A stretch of 64,000 nucleotides of DNA from Psychrobacter sp. MF31 (GTDB lineage: Bacteria > Pseudomonadota > Gammaproteobacteria > Pseudomonadales > Moraxellaceae): the NCBI RefSeq assembly GCF_012847335.1, contig NZ_JABBDX010000001.1:620001-684000 (forward strand). The letters are read 5' to 3'. Below are positions 47,071 to 57,106 of the stretch, in pieces (the first letter of the stretch is position 1; every line of letters begins with the position of its first letter). The notes under the pieces are model-generated. The model saw only the letters and a list, made by a program, of their open reading frames with translations, searched no databases and was not told the origin of the DNA. The position numbers and the translations under genes were made by a program.

Positions 47071-48414
47071 TTAAGACAAGGGTAAAAAATGAGAAGCGAT
47101 AAATAAATACATCACAACGCCTGAGGCATCACAAACTGACGTGATTAAAGGCGCACTGGCACTGGCAGGGTCAAGCCCAAATTTGCTTAAAACAAACGGC
47201 AAACTCATGCCAATCAAACAGCCTACCATCACCACCGCCACCATACTCAGTGCCAGCACCAAGGATACGGTAGCATCCCCGCGAACATAGCCGATAATCG
47301 CTACTGCCACCGCCATCGTTATCCCAAGTAGTAGTGCGACCAAGGCTTCACGACCCAAAAGCGAAAACCAATCGCGAATGACCACGTCCCCCGTGGCAAG
47401 CGCGCGAACCATCAGCGTTGCTGATTGTGATCCGGCGTTACCGCCACTATCAACGAGCAGCGGTAAGAAGAACACCAAGACCAAATTAGCCGCGATAATG
47501 TCTTCAAAATGAGCGATGCCAAGTCCTGATAATAAATTGCCAAACACCAAAAACACCAGCCAAAACACGCGTTTTTTATAAAGCATGGTGATGCTGACGT
47601 CTTTTAATTTGCCAACCATCGTGGTGACGCCGCCCGATTTATGAAAGTCGTCGGTTGCCTCATCGCTTGCCACATCCATCGCATCATCATGAGTGACAAT
47701 ACCAACGAGCCTACCCTCGTCATCGATAATTGGCAGCGCGATCAAGTCATAGCGCGCCACCTTTTTGACAACGCTGTCTTGTGGATCGTTAACATTGCTT
47801 GACACAATCGCGCTCACCATAATATCACTGATCGGCTGATCAGGATCTGCCAAAATCAGCGCCCGCAACGTCACCACGCCCAAAAGCTTTCGTACCTCAT
47901 CGATCACATAAGTATGATAAATGGTCTCGGCGTCAGGCGCTTCTCGGCGCAAATTGATCAGCGCTGTCGCTACACTCATTTGGATATTGAGCGTGGCGTA
48001 ATCTGAGGTCATCAGCGCCCCCGCCGTGCCTTCTTGGTAAGACGATAGTCGGCGGACGTCCTCACGTTCAGCTTGAGCAAGCGCGGGCAGCAAAATTTGC
48101 TTTTGCTCGTGATTGAGGTGTTTAAATAAGTCGGCGCGCTCATCGCTTGGCATCTCACCGATCAGCTGAACCATTTGCTCACGCGGTGGCACTTGGGCAA
48201 TGGTTACTTGCTCATCAATGTCCAAATAAGAAAAAATCGCTGAGCGATTCGGCAGCTGCTCAAGCAGTTGCCAAGCAAGCTTTGGCGGCATTAAGGCGAT
48301 CACATCGGCTTTATCAATGGGTCTTAGCGCCTGAATTTGACTGATCGCTTGCGCAAATTGCTTATTTTCAACCACGCTACTTAAGCTGAGCGCCAAAGAT
48401 TCATTGTCCATCAT
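47071..48414 (-). CDS. mgtE: magnesium transporter MgtE
   Basis: Mg2+ channel with an N-terminal superhelical domain, a pair of CBS domains (about residues 130-250) and five C-terminal helices. The pore signature PLLVDSGGNAGSQSATLMVRALATGDV is near residue 320-345. The ATG at 48414 has GGAG six bases upstream, so the frame open to 48435 is not used; 447 residues results. Confidence 0.95.
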   Translation of the reverse strand: MMDNESLALSLSSVVENKQFAQAISQIQALRPIDKADVIALMPPKLAWQLLEQLPNRSAIFSYLDIDEQVTIAQVPPREQMVQLIGEMPSDERADLFKHLNHEQKQILLPALAQAEREDVRRLSSYQEGTAGALMTSDYATLNIQMSVATALINLRREAPDAETIYHTYVIDEVRKLLGVVTLRALILADPDQPISDIMVSAIVSSNVNDPQDSVVKKVARYDLIALPIIDDEGRLVGIVTHDDAMDVASDEATDDFHKSGGVTTMVGKLKDVSITMLYKKRVFWLVFLVFGNLLSGLGIAHFEDIIAANLVLVFFLPLLVDSGGNAGSQSATLMVRALATGDVVIRDWFSLLGREALVALLLGITMAVAVAIIGYVRGDATVSLVLALSMVAVVMVGCLIGMSLPFVLSKFGLDPASASAPLITSVCDASGVVMYLFIASHFLPLS

Positions 48415-48506
48415 CACGGTCTCCAAAATCAGCAATTACATCAAGCCATAAGCAAAAAAACGCCCAAAGCGCTAAGAACCCTACAGTGTAGCCCAATTGC
48501 CCTCAT

Positions 48507-48542
48507 AAAAAAACCACAAGTCCGGATTGCCCAGCCTTGTGG
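48507..48542 (-). terminator. rho-independent terminator after the hydroxybutyrate dehydrogenase gene
   Basis: On the minus strand CCACAAG / CTTGTGG with a 15-base GC-rich loop is followed by TTTTTTT. Confidence 0.75.
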
Positions 48543-48621
48543 CTTCATATCAGCTTTTTATAAAACTGATGAATGCTAAGTTTTAAATGGCGCTGATTAA
48601 AACTGACAGGCTAACATCTGC

Positions 48622-49419
48622 TTATCGCATACACCAGCCGTGACTTGCGTTAATAGATTGCCCCGTGAACACATTGGTTGGGAACGCTGCTAAAAACAAC
48701 GCCATCTGTGACACATCTTCAAGGGTGGTAAATTCTTTATTTAAAGTATTGGCTAGTAAAATGTCATTGACCACCTCATCTTCGGTGATGCCTTTTTCTT
48801 TGGCTTGCAGCGGGATTTGGTCATTGACCATTGCCGTTTTCACAAATCCTGGAGAAATCATATGAGTTCGGACGTTGTGCGGCGCGCCTTCTTTAGCAAC
48901 GGCTCGGCAAAGCCCTAAAAGTCCATGTTTGGCGGTGATATAAGGCGTTTTGAACAATGAGGCATCATGAGCATGGATTGAGCCGATATAAATAATTGTG
49001 CCGCCTTTATTGTTTGGATACATATATTCAACTGCCGCTTTGGTGGTCAAAAAGCCGCCGTCTAAATGGGTAGCAAGTAGGCGCTTCCAATTGGCAAAGC
49101 TCATTTTATTGATCGGATCAATCAGCTGAATCCCCGCGTTTGATACCAAAATATCAAGACCGCCAAACGTATCGACCAGCTCTTTGGTGCCGCTATTGAC
49201 TTGGTCTTCCTCGCGGACATCCATATTAATGGCAAGCGCTTCCCCGCCATTGTCTTTAATCATTTGCACCGTTTCGCGAGCGCCGTCAATATTGATGTCC
49301 GCCACGCCAATTTTTGCGCCAGCTTTGGCATAAGTGAGGGCGATATCGCGACCAATTCCGGCAGCAGCGCCAGTAATTAAAGCCACTTTTCCGGTTAAAT
49401 CTTGGCAAATTTGGGTCAT
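48622..49419 (-). CDS. 3-hydroxybutyrate dehydrogenase (SDR family)
   Basis: Classical short-chain dehydrogenase with [15 protein letters not shown] for NAD binding, LVSNAG, and the catalytic Ser in YIGSIHA with YITAKHG (YxxxK). The [24 protein letters not shown] region, the [13 protein letters not shown] segment and the C-terminal SHGW match D-3-hydroxybutyrate dehydrogenases, which oxidise 3-hydroxybutyrate to acetoacetate in ketone-body or PHB metabolism. Other SDR substrates cannot be excluded. It is a single-gene transcript. Confidence 0.85.
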   Translation of the reverse strand: MTQICQDLTGKVALITGAAAGIGRDIALTYAKAGAKIGVADINIDGARETVQMIKDNGGEALAINMDVREEDQVNSGTKELVDTFGGLDILVSNAGIQLIDPINKMSFANWKRLLATHLDGGFLTTKAAVEYMYPNNKGGTIIYIGSIHAHDASLFKTPYITAKHGLLGLCRAVAKEGAPHNVRTHMISPGFVKTAMVNDQIPLQAKEKGITEDEVVNDILLANTLNKEFTTLEDVSQMALFLAAFPTNVFTGQSINASHGWCMR

Positions 49420-50060
49420 AAAATAATCCTTATTCGTGTGATAAAAAGCGTCGCCATCAATTGAATGACGAAAGCGGGGCGCAAGCGCGCAAGAAGACTA
49501 AGCGCATGGCTTGATCTTTGATTAATGGTGATTTGAGCAAAAGATAGCAGGGCTATGTTTAGGCATCATTATTGCGACCGCACGCCATCAGTCAAAATGC
49601 GCTTAGAGCGTTGCGGTAAAACGGAAAATTATTTTGAGATAAAATAATTGAAAGTTGTCTAATTTTGGCAGTTAGAAAGCGAACTTAGCTGAAAGGTAAG
49701 AAAAAAGCGTCAAGAGAAGACGTCAATCAGCCAATAGTGATATAAGACTTATCGTTTTTGTTAATTTTAATTGTTATTAAAATATTATGTTTAAAATTAA
49801 CGATTTAGCTTCGCCATAACGTATCAATTTTCCTCCGCTGAAAGCTGATACGCCCTTAATATAAACCATTTTATTAAAAATTGCAGAACAATTTTGCAAA
49901 AAAATAGCGCAAACAAAGTTAAGGGGTTTGCAAGAAAAAGTTATGAGTGATTTTTAACTTTTTTGTCATATTATCCGCGCTTAATTGCGAACGGATGGCG
50001 CAATCGACCCCAATTTACGGTATCATAGGCTATTTTTTATCATAAACTGAGGTAATGATT
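49420..50060. other. 640-base intergenic region upstream of metG
   Basis: AT-rich with no convincing ORF, tRNA or repeat. It should contain the promoters of the divergent hydroxybutyrate dehydrogenase and metG genes; no element was clear enough to place. Confidence 0.5.
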
Positions 50061-52169
50061 GTGCGTGAGATTTTAGTGACCAGTGCCCTGCCCTATGCCA
50101 ATGGCGACATTCATTTGGGGCATCTTGTTGAATATATTCAAACAGATATTTGGGTTCGCGCGATGAAGGCGCAAGGTCATCAGGTGACTTACGTTTGCGC
50201 GGATGATGCTCATGGCGCGGCTATCATGCTCAAAGCTGAAGCCAATGGCGTGACTCCTGAGCAGCAAATCGCCACCGTCAAAGCCGCTCATGAGGCGGAT
50301 TTTGCCAAGTTTATGATTGATTTTGACAACTATTACTCCACTCATTCTGAAGAAAACAAGTCATTTTCAGAACTGATTTATCGCCGTTTAAATCAAGCCG
50401 GTCATATCTCAACGCGCGATGTTGAGCAGTTATTTGACCCTGAAAAAGGGCTATTTTTAGCCGATCGTTTTGTCAAAGGCGAATGTCCTGAATGCGGCGC
50501 GGCGGATCAATACGGCGATAACTGTGAGGTTTGTAGCACCACTTACCACGCCACTGAACTTAAAAATCCGCGATCAACCATTTCAGGGGCAACACCAGTT
50601 TTAAGAACCTCAAAGCATTACTTTTTTGATTTGCCTGAATTTGAAGCGTTTTTAAAAGACTGGACGCAAGCGGAATCGCGGTTGCAGTCCTCGGTCACCA
50701 ACAAATTGCAAGAATGGTTTGATACCGGTCTTGCCAGCTGGGATATCTCGCGCGATGCGCCCTATTTTGGCTTTAAAATTCCTGATCGCCCTGAAGGCGA
50801 GCCGGACAAGTACTTTTACGTTTGGCTTGATGCGCCGGTCGGCTACATGGCAAGCTTTAAAAACTTGTGTGAAAAGCGCGCGGGAATTGACAATGCGCTT
50901 GATTTTGACCGTTATTGGGCGCAGGAAAACGAAAATAAAACCGAGGTTTATCACTTTATTGGTAAAGACATCGTTTATTTTCATGCGCTATTTTGGCCGG
51001 CGATGCTTGCCGGAAGTGAATTTAGAACGCCAACCGGAATCTTTGTCCACGGCTTTTTGACCGTGAATGGCGAGAAAATGAGCAAATCGCGCGGCACGTT
51101 TATCAATGCAGCCACTTATGCCAAGCACTTGCATCCTGAATATTTGCGCTATTATTTTGCCAGCAAATTGACCAGCAAAGTTGAGGATATTAACCTTGAT
51201 TTAGAAGACTTTATGCAAAAGGTCAACTCTGACTTGGTCGGTAAAGTAGTCAATATCGCCAGCCGAAGCGCCGGATTTTTGGTGAAAAAATACGACGGTA
51301 TGCTTACTGAGATTTGCGCTGAACCTGAATTGTTAGAGGACATCACCAAAACGGGCGATGAAATTGCAGCCGCTTACGAGAATCGCGAATTTGCCCGAGC
51401 TATGCGCCTTATCATGCATTGCGCTGACAAAGCGAATGAGTACATCGACCACAAAAAACCGTGGTCACTTGCCAAAATCGAGGGCAAAGAGCAAGAAGTT
51501 CAAGATGTTTGCTCAGTGGCGATCAACATTTTCCGTCAGTTGATGGTTTACTTAGCGCCCGTATTGCCTGAGTTGACCGCCAACGCTAAAGAATTTTTAA
51601 ATATTGAGGATTTGAGTTTTGAAAGCCGAAATCAGTGGTTGCTAGCTCATAAAATCAATAAGTTTAAACCGCTCATGCAGCGAATCGAAGAAAAAGACCT
51701 TTCGGCAATGATTGACGCCTCTAAAGAGTCACTTGAAAAAATTGCGGACGCCGGTCAAACTGCCAAAAAGCAAAGCGATGCTCAAACTAAAAAAGACGAC
51801 GCTAAAAAAGCAGCGTTAACTAACGACAGCCAAGAGAATCCCTATATTAGTATTGACGACTTTGCTAAAGTTGAAATGAAAGTAGCAAAGGTGCTTGATT
51901 GCAATTTGGTAGAAGGCGCGGATAAGTTACTGCAATTTACCCTTGATGTTGGCGAAGATGCGCCGCGAAATGTGTTTAGCGGTATTCGCAAGTTTTATGA
52001 GCCAAGTCAGCTTTTGGGTAAAAAAGTGATTTGCGTGACCAATCTTGCCCCGCGCAAAATGAAGTTTGGGGTATCCTCTGGCATGATTTTGTCAGCAGGT
52101 GACCCAAAAACTAAGCTTACCGTAATTACATTGCCTGATGAGGCGATCGTTGGCGATGCTTTAGCTTAA
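50061..52169 (+). CDS. metG: methionyl-tRNA synthetase
   Basis: Class I synthetase: HLGH near the N-terminus, zinc-knuckle Cys in [22 protein letters not shown] ([13 protein letters not shown]) and an anticodon-binding helical domain. The last ~105 residues ([24 protein letters not shown] ...) are the EMAP-II-like tRNA-binding dimerisation domain. A GTG start at 50061 is preferred: GAGG lies 8 bases before it but only 2 before the upstream ATG at 50055, and the product then starts [14 protein letters not shown], as in homologues. Confidence 0.96.
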   Translation: MREILVTSALPYANGDIHLGHLVEYIQTDIWVRAMKAQGHQVTYVCADDAHGAAIMLKAEANGVTPEQQIATVKAAHEADFAKFMIDFDNYYSTHSEENKSFSELIYRRLNQAGHISTRDVEQLFDPEKGLFLADRFVKGECPECGAADQYGDNCEVCSTTYHATELKNPRSTISGATPVLRTSKHYFFDLPEFEAFLKDWTQAESRLQSSVTNKLQEWFDTGLASWDISRDAPYFGFKIPDRPEGEPDKYFYVWLDAPVGYMASFKNLCEKRAGIDNALDFDRYWAQENENKTEVYHFIGKDIVYFHALFWPAMLAGSEFRTPTGIFVHGFLTVNGEKMSKSRGTFINAATYAKHLHPEYLRYYFASKLTSKVEDINLDLEDFMQKVNSDLVGKVVNIASRSAGFLVKKYDGMLTEICAEPELLEDITKTGDEIAAAYENREFARAMRLIMHCADKANEYIDHKKPWSLAKIEGKEQEVQDVCSVAINIFRQLMVYLAPVLPELTANAKEFLNIEDLSFESRNQWLLAHKINKFKPLMQRIEEKDLSAMIDASKESLEKIADAGQTAKKQSDAQTKKDDAKKAALTNDSQENPYISIDDFAKVEMKVAKVLDCNLVEGADKLLQFTLDVGEDAPRNVFSGIRKFYEPSQLLGKKVICVTNLAPRKMKFGVSSGMILSAGDPKTKLTVITLPDEAIVGDALA

Positions 52170-52189
52170 GTTTTTGATAAGTTTTCATC

Positions 52190-52219
52190 AAAAAGATGCT
52201 CAATCGGGCATCTTTTTTT
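52190..52219 (+). terminator. rho-independent terminator after metG
   Basis: AAAAAGATGC / GCATCTTTTT stem with an 8-base loop and T-run. Confidence 0.85.
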
Positions 52220-52398
52220 CATAACATTTTAAAAAAATAGGGCTAACTGCAAAATTGGCGGTCAAGTCACTTTACCTGTGTAATTTTTTATTGCGATAAG
52301 TGACATTGCTGTCATAATATAGCCGATATTATTATATTTGGTCGCCTAATTATTCAAATTATTGATCAATTGCTGCTAATTAAGAGGGTTGCAAAACC

Positions 52399-53487
52399 AT
52401 GATGATTGCCTCCTTATTTCGATCAAGCGCTACTCTAGCCGCTGTTGCGATTAGTGCTTTGGCACTGGTCGGCTGCTCAAAGCCGGTCAATGAGACAGGT
52501 TCGGCTGCTGATTCTGACACTCAAGCCAAAAGCGCGGTCAAGCCTGCAAAAACGCTTGCTATCACCCAAATCGTTGAGCACCCCTCCTTAGATGACATGC
52601 GCCGAGGCATCATCGATGAGCTGGCTGACAATGGCTACGTTGAGGGGCAAAATCTTACGGTCAACTTTCAAAGTGCTCAGGGCAATACGGCAACGGCAGG
52701 TCAAATTGCCAAGCAGTTTGCTGGTGACAATCCAGATGCGATTGTGGCGATTTCGACCCCATCGGCACAGTCGATGGTCACCGCAACCAAAACCGTTCCG
52801 ATTGTTTATACCGCCGTGTCTGACCCTGTTGGAGCCAAGCTCTTGACCCCAGCTGGCAAGCCGTTTCAAGACAATTTAACCGGTCTTTCAAGCCAATTGC
52901 CACTGCCGCCGCAGCTTGATTTATTACAAAAAATTGCCCCCAATCTAAAGACGGTTGGCTATGTTTATAGCCCAGGGGAAGCCAATTCGGTATCGCTTCG
53001 TGACCGCCTAAAAGCTGAGCTTCCGGCTCGCGGTTTAAAACTGCTTGATATTCCGGCAAACCGCCCCACTGATATCGGCATGGCAACACGAAGCTTGCAA
53101 GGTCGCGCGCAAGTGATTTACACCTCAATGGACAACAACGTGGCGTCCGCCTTTGAAGCCATGACGCAAGCGGCAAATGAGCTAAAACTGCCGATTGTTG
53201 CCTCGGATGAATTTAGCGTCACTCGCGGGGCAACTGCCGCGCTTGGGGTGAATGATTATGCGTTTGGTCGAACCACAGGCAAAATGGTTTACCGGATTTT
53301 AAGCGGCGAGCCGGTCAATCAAGTGACGCCTGAAGTCATGAATGAGCTGACCTTATTTGTCAGCCCTACTCATGCCAAAGCCCAAGGGGTGACGCTGAGC
53401 GATGATTTACTCAAAGGCGCAGTCAACGTGGACAATAAATCTGCGAGTGCCAATAACCAAGCTTCAACTGCCGAAACTGCAAAATAA
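52399..53487 (+). CDS. ABC transporter substrate-binding lipoprotein (TrpX-like), copy 1
   Basis: The lipobox ALVGC (Cys26) marks a lipoprotein. The mature domain belongs to the ABC_sub_bind (DUF534, PF04392-type) family: TQIVEHPSLDDMRRGIIDEL, VNFQSAQGNTATAGQIAKQF, VYTAVSDPVGAKLL and IPIVASDEFSV-like segments. Family members bind aromatic amino acids such as tryptophan, or other small amines. It is followed by a closely related second copy, a permease and an ATPase, all in the same direction. Confidence 0.85.
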   Translation: MMIASLFRSSATLAAVAISALALVGCSKPVNETGSAADSDTQAKSAVKPAKTLAITQIVEHPSLDDMRRGIIDELADNGYVEGQNLTVNFQSAQGNTATAGQIAKQFAGDNPDAIVAISTPSAQSMVTATKTVPIVYTAVSDPVGAKLLTPAGKPFQDNLTGLSSQLPLPPQLDLLQKIAPNLKTVGYVYSPGEANSVSLRDRLKAELPARGLKLLDIPANRPTDIGMATRSLQGRAQVIYTSMDNNVASAFEAMTQAANELKLPIVASDEFSVTRGATAALGVNDYAFGRTTGKMVYRILSGEPVNQVTPEVMNELTLFVSPTHAKAQGVTLSDDLLKGAVNVDNKSASANNQASTAETAK

Positions 53488-53537
53488 GCGCAATTTTTCT
53501 TCTTTAAATGATACGGACTCAATTAGGAGTGACTGTG

Positions 53538-54572
53538 ATGTTTTACCAAAACCGATTTGCCAAAGCATTATTGTGGGGCGGACTTTGTAGCGTGATGATC
53601 GCAGGTTGTAGCAAACCTGCCGAAAATGCAGCAGGAAGTACTGACAGCGGCGATACCAAAACCCAATCGTCAAACAGCGCCACCAAAACGGTTGCCATTA
53701 CCGCCATCGTTGAGCATCCCGCGCTTGATGACGTCCGCCGCGGTGTGATTGAAGAGCTTGCTGAAGCTGGCTTTAAAGAAGGTGAAAACTTAAAAGTTAA
53801 CTTTCAAAGCGCTCAAGGCAATACCGCAACGGCAGGTCAAATCGCCAAGCAGTTCGTTGCGGACAATCCCGACGTGATCGTTGCTATTGCAACCCCATCA
53901 GCGCAATCGGTAGCTGCGGCAACCAGCAGCATTCCTTTGGTATTTTCAGCGGTTACTGACCCCGTTGAGGCTAAATTGGTGCCAAAACTTGATGGCTCAG
54001 GAACCAACGTAACAGGTGCTTCCGATGCGCTTCCCTACGAGCCGCAAATTGAGCTGATGCGCCAAATCATTCCGAATCTTAAAAACGTCGGCTACGTTTA
54101 TAGCCCCGGTGAAGTCAACTCAACCATTATCTTAAAAAATCTAAAGCAAAAACTGACTCCGCTTGGTATTAACGTCCATGAAGCACCCGCTCAGCGCAGC
54201 AATGACATTGCCATGGCAGCGCGAAGCCTTGAAGGCAAAGTCGATATGATTTATACCTCAACGGACAATAACGTGGTGTCCGCTTACGAGTCACTGTTCC
54301 AAATCGCTAAAGAAAGTAAAATCCCGCTTGTGGCGTCCGATACCAGCTCGGTTGAGCGTGGCGCAGTAGCAGCACTTGGCGTCAATTACTACGACTTGGG
54401 TCGCGAAACCGGCAAAATTGTCACCAAAATTTTAAATGGTGAAAAAGCCGGCGCCATCCCTGTTTATACGCCGCAAAAGCTTGATCTGTACGTCAGTCCA
54501 AAAAATGCGCAAGCTGAGGGCATCACGTTATCACAATCAATTATCGATAACGCCAAAGAAGTGGTAAAATAA
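53538..54572 (+). CDS. ABC transporter substrate-binding lipoprotein (TrpX-like), copy 2
   Basis: This is a paralogue of the preceding gene along its full length (for example both contain VNFQSAQGNTATAGQIAKQF). The lipobox is MIAGC (Cys24). The ATG at 53538 has AGGAG eight bases upstream; the longer frame to 53508 is rejected. The two copies have clearly diverged in the linker after the Cys and in the ligand-cleft loops, so they may bind different ligands or share one permease. Confidence 0.85.
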   Translation: MFYQNRFAKALLWGGLCSVMIAGCSKPAENAAGSTDSGDTKTQSSNSATKTVAITAIVEHPALDDVRRGVIEELAEAGFKEGENLKVNFQSAQGNTATAGQIAKQFVADNPDVIVAIATPSAQSVAAATSSIPLVFSAVTDPVEAKLVPKLDGSGTNVTGASDALPYEPQIELMRQIIPNLKNVGYVYSPGEVNSTIILKNLKQKLTPLGINVHEAPAQRSNDIAMAARSLEGKVDMIYTSTDNNVVSAYESLFQIAKESKIPLVASDTSSVERGAVAALGVNYYDLGRETGKIVTKILNGEKAGAIPVYTPQKLDLYVSPKNAQAEGITLSQSIIDNAKEVVK

Positions 54573-54663
54573 CGCAATTTTAACCGTCAAGGTTGCTGTT
54601 AAGTGAGGCACCATGTTTTGGTTTACCCTAACTGCAGATTGTTTAATCTGTTAAATTTACCCC

Positions 54664-54694
54664 CCAAGCGCTGATTGTCTAGTCAGCGGCTTGG
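54664..54694 (+). promoter_or_regulatory. intercistronic stem-loop between binding proteins and permease
   Basis: CCAAGCGCTGA pairs with TCAGCGGCTTGG (one bulged G) around an 8-base loop, followed by TTTT. It may partially terminate or stabilise upstream mRNA so that binding proteins are made in excess of the membrane parts. Confidence 0.55.
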
Positions 54695-54714
54695 TTTTGG
54701 CTTATTGATTTCTT

Positions 54715-55617
54715 ATGTCTTTGATTGCTTTTTTTGGGGCGCTTGAAAGCGGGCTGATTTACGGCTTGGTGGCTTTGGGCGTTCTTATCTCGTTTCGAAC
54801 CCTTGATTTTCCCGACTTGACCGCAGATGGTAGCTTTCCGCTTGGTGGCGCGGTTGCCGGCATTTCGATTATTGCTGGCGTTAATCCTTGGCTGGCTTGC
54901 CTTTTTGGGATGCTTGCCGGCTCTGTTGCCGGAATTGTGACCGCTTGGCTTCATGTAAAGCTGGGAATTTTGCAGCTTTTAGCCAGTATTTTGGTCATGG
55001 TGGCGCTATATTCAGTCAACTTGCGGATTATGGGCGCGCCAAACTTACCGCTACTGGGTGAGCAAACGGTATTTACTAGCTTTGTGACCGACAGCAACGG
55101 CTATTGGATGCGCTGCTTGGTGATTGGTGTGGTGGTGATTTTAGCCAAATTGTTTTTGGATTGGTTTTATAATACTGAAACTGGGCTGTCGATGCGCGCG
55201 ACTGGTTCAAATTTGAGGATGGCGCAAGCTCAGGGGATCAACACCTCAAAGATGACCATCATTGGCATGGCAATTTCCAACGGGTTGATTGCCTTAGCCG
55301 GAGCGCTGTTTGTGCAAACTCAAGGCGGCGCGGATATTTCGATTGGTATCGGAACGATTGTTATTGGTCTTGCAGCGGTCATTATTGGTGAAACCATTAT
55401 TCCGGCTAAGCGCATTTGGCTTATTACCCTTGCCGTCATTATCGGAGCGATGCTTTATAAGCTGTTTATTCAAGTTGCCTTATCTAGCAGCGCCCTTCGC
55501 AGCATCGGCTTTGGTCCGCAAGATTTAAACTTAATCACCGCTTTGCTGGTCGTGTTGGCATTAGTTTTACCTAAAGCCAAAAGTAAAGTGTTAAGCCGCA
55601 AAGTGCGAGCATCATAA
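54715..55617 (+). CDS. ABC transporter permease (TrpY-like)
   Basis: A 300-residue inner-membrane protein with about eight to nine helices. FRTLDFPDLTADGSFPLGGAVAG near the N-terminus and the GLSMRATGSNLRMAQAQGINTSKMTIIGMA segment (coupling loop) are characteristic of BMP/TrpY-like permeases of the branched-chain amino-acid transporter superfamily. It works with the lipoproteins upstream and the ATPase 24 bases downstream. Confidence 0.88.
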   Translation: MSLIAFFGALESGLIYGLVALGVLISFRTLDFPDLTADGSFPLGGAVAGISIIAGVNPWLACLFGMLAGSVAGIVTAWLHVKLGILQLLASILVMVALYSVNLRIMGAPNLPLLGEQTVFTSFVTDSNGYWMRCLVIGVVVILAKLFLDWFYNTETGLSMRATGSNLRMAQAQGINTSKMTIIGMAISNGLIALAGALFVQTQGGADISIGIGTIVIGLAAVIIGETIIPAKRIWLITLAVIIGAMLYKLFIQVALSSSALRSIGFGPQDLNLITALLVVLALVLPKAKSKVLSRKVRAS

Positions 55618-55641
55618 CCATTAATAAAAGGAATCATCATT

Positions 55642-56439
55642 ATGATGCAGGCAAACGATTTGCGCTTAACCTTTAATCCCGGAACACCGATCGAAAATCC
55701 GGCACTTCGCGGAATTAATCTCAACATTGCCGATGGCGAATTTGTCACTGTCATTGGCACCAACGGCGCAGGAAAATCGACCTTTTTAAATGCGGTCAGT
55801 GGCACAACCCAAGTTGATAGCGGCTCCATCTTGCTGAACGGCATTGATGTCACCAAAAAGTCAGCTCATCAGCGCGCGCACTGGGTCGCCCGCGTGTTTC
55901 AAGACCCGATGGCAGGAACTTGCGAGGCGCTAACCATTGAAGAAAACATGGCGCTTGCCTTTAAGCGCGGCGGCAAACGCGGTCTTAATTTTGCCTTAAA
56001 CCAAAACAACCGCGAGCTGTTTCGTGAAAAGCTGTCGGTATTAAAGCTTGGTCTTGAAAACCGCTTGAGCGATCGAATGGGTTTATTGTCCGGCGGTCAG
56101 CGCCAAGCGGTCAGCTTACTGATGGCATCACTTCAGCCGTCCAAAATCTTACTGCTTGATGAGCATACCGCTGCTCTTGACCCAAAAACCGCTGCGTTTG
56201 TGCTTGAGCTGACCGACAAAATCGTCAATGACAACAAATTAACCACCATGATGGTCACTCACTCCATGCAGCAAGCGCTTGCTCATGGCTCGCGAACCGT
56301 GATGTTGCATCAAGGTCAGGTCGTCCTTGACGTGTCAGGGGAAAAACGGCGCGGAATGACTGTTCATGACCTGCTTAATATGTTTGAACAAACGCGCGGC
56401 GAAAAAGTCGAAGATGACAGCCTCATTTTAAGCCAGTAG
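55642..56439 (+). CDS. ABC transporter ATP-binding protein (TrpZ-like)
   Basis: Walker A GTNGAGKST, signature LLSGGQRQAVSLLMA and Walker B LLLDEHTAALDP (Glu-His-Thr where most have Glu-Pro-Thr), then the switch His in MMVTHSM. The 265 residues form the energy-coupling subunit for the upstream permease. Two ATGs (55642, 55645) overlap. Confidence 0.92.
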   Translation: MMQANDLRLTFNPGTPIENPALRGINLNIADGEFVTVIGTNGAGKSTFLNAVSGTTQVDSGSILLNGIDVTKKSAHQRAHWVARVFQDPMAGTCEALTIEENMALAFKRGGKRGLNFALNQNNRELFREKLSVLKLGLENRLSDRMGLLSGGQRQAVSLLMASLQPSKILLLDEHTAALDPKTAAFVLELTDKIVNDNKLTTMMVTHSMQQALAHGSRTVMLHQGQVVLDVSGEKRRGMTVHDLLNMFEQTRGEKVEDDSLILSQ

Positions 56440-56467
56440 GTTTAAATAAATCGTTCTAATTTAATCA

Positions 56468-57106
56468 CTAAACAAGCTTGCTTTGCGACTCAAGCATAGC
56501 AAGCTTTTGAATCAACTCACTCACGTGCTGCGATTGCATTTTTTTCATCACTTGAGCGCGATGAACCTCAATAGTTCGGATTGAGACGTCCAAATGATCG
56601 GCAATGATTTTATTTAAATTGCCTTGCAATAGCTCGTTGGCAACCTGCTTTTCTTTATCGGTGAGTTGATCATACAATTTTTGAATGTAATAAATTTTGG
56701 TGCGCTCCTGGGTTAACGCTTGGGCGCGATCAATGGCAGCACTTAGCTTTTGGTGGCTGACGGGCTTTTGCAAATAATCTGCTGCCCCTTTTTTAAGCAT
56801 AGCAACCGCATCGTCAATCTCGCCATTTCCCGTTAAGGCAATCAGCGCAATCGGACTGCCTTTTTCATTTAAATGCACTTGCAGCTCTTGACCGCTCATG
56901 ATTGGCAGCATCAAGTCACTTAGCACCACCGCTGGCATAAAAATATCCACTTTTGCCAAAAATTCAACCGCACTTTCCCACGATACCGCGCAAAACCCCA
57001 AGCTTTCGATTAAAAACTTGCAAGAAGCGCGAACGCTTGGCTCATCATCAATGATATGAATCACCAGATCAGCTTGGAAATTTGGCGGCAGCTCAATACA
57101 AGTCAT
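56468..57106 (-). CDS. FixJ/NarL-type response regulator (TtrR-like)
   Basis: The receiver domain (residues ~14-125) has acidic residues D20/D21, phospho-acceptor D64 (VLSDLMLP), T92 and K114. The C-terminal LuxR-type helix-turn-helix includes LTDKEKQVANELLQGNLNKIIADHLDVSIRTIEVHR (about 148-184). This is the FixJ subfamily arrangement. The ATG overlaps the sensor-kinase stop (ATGA), so the two are coupled. Its likely targets are the divergent cytochrome and tsdA-like genes. Confidence 0.9.
   Translation of the reverse strand: MTCIELPPNFQADLVIHIIDDEPSVRASCKFLIESLGFCAVSWESAVEFLAKVDIFMPAVVLSDLMLPIMSGQELQVHLNEKGSPIALIALTGNGEIDDAVAMLKKGAADYLQKPVSHQKLSAAIDRAQALTQERTKIYYIQKLYDQLTDKEKQVANELLQGNLNKIIADHLDVSIRTIEVHRAQVMKKMQSQHVSELIQKLAMLESQSKLV
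56474..56506 (+). terminator. possible terminator of the ABC operon, within the end of the response-regulator gene
   Basis: AAGCTTGCT / AGCAAGCTT is a 9-bp perfect inverted repeat followed by a short T-run on the plus strand. It overlaps the last codons of the convergent gene. Confidence 0.35.

Noticed and set aside
52778-53176. 132-codon minus-strand ORF in the first binding-protein gene
   Set aside because: Antisense to a well-supported lipoprotein gene; no start signal.
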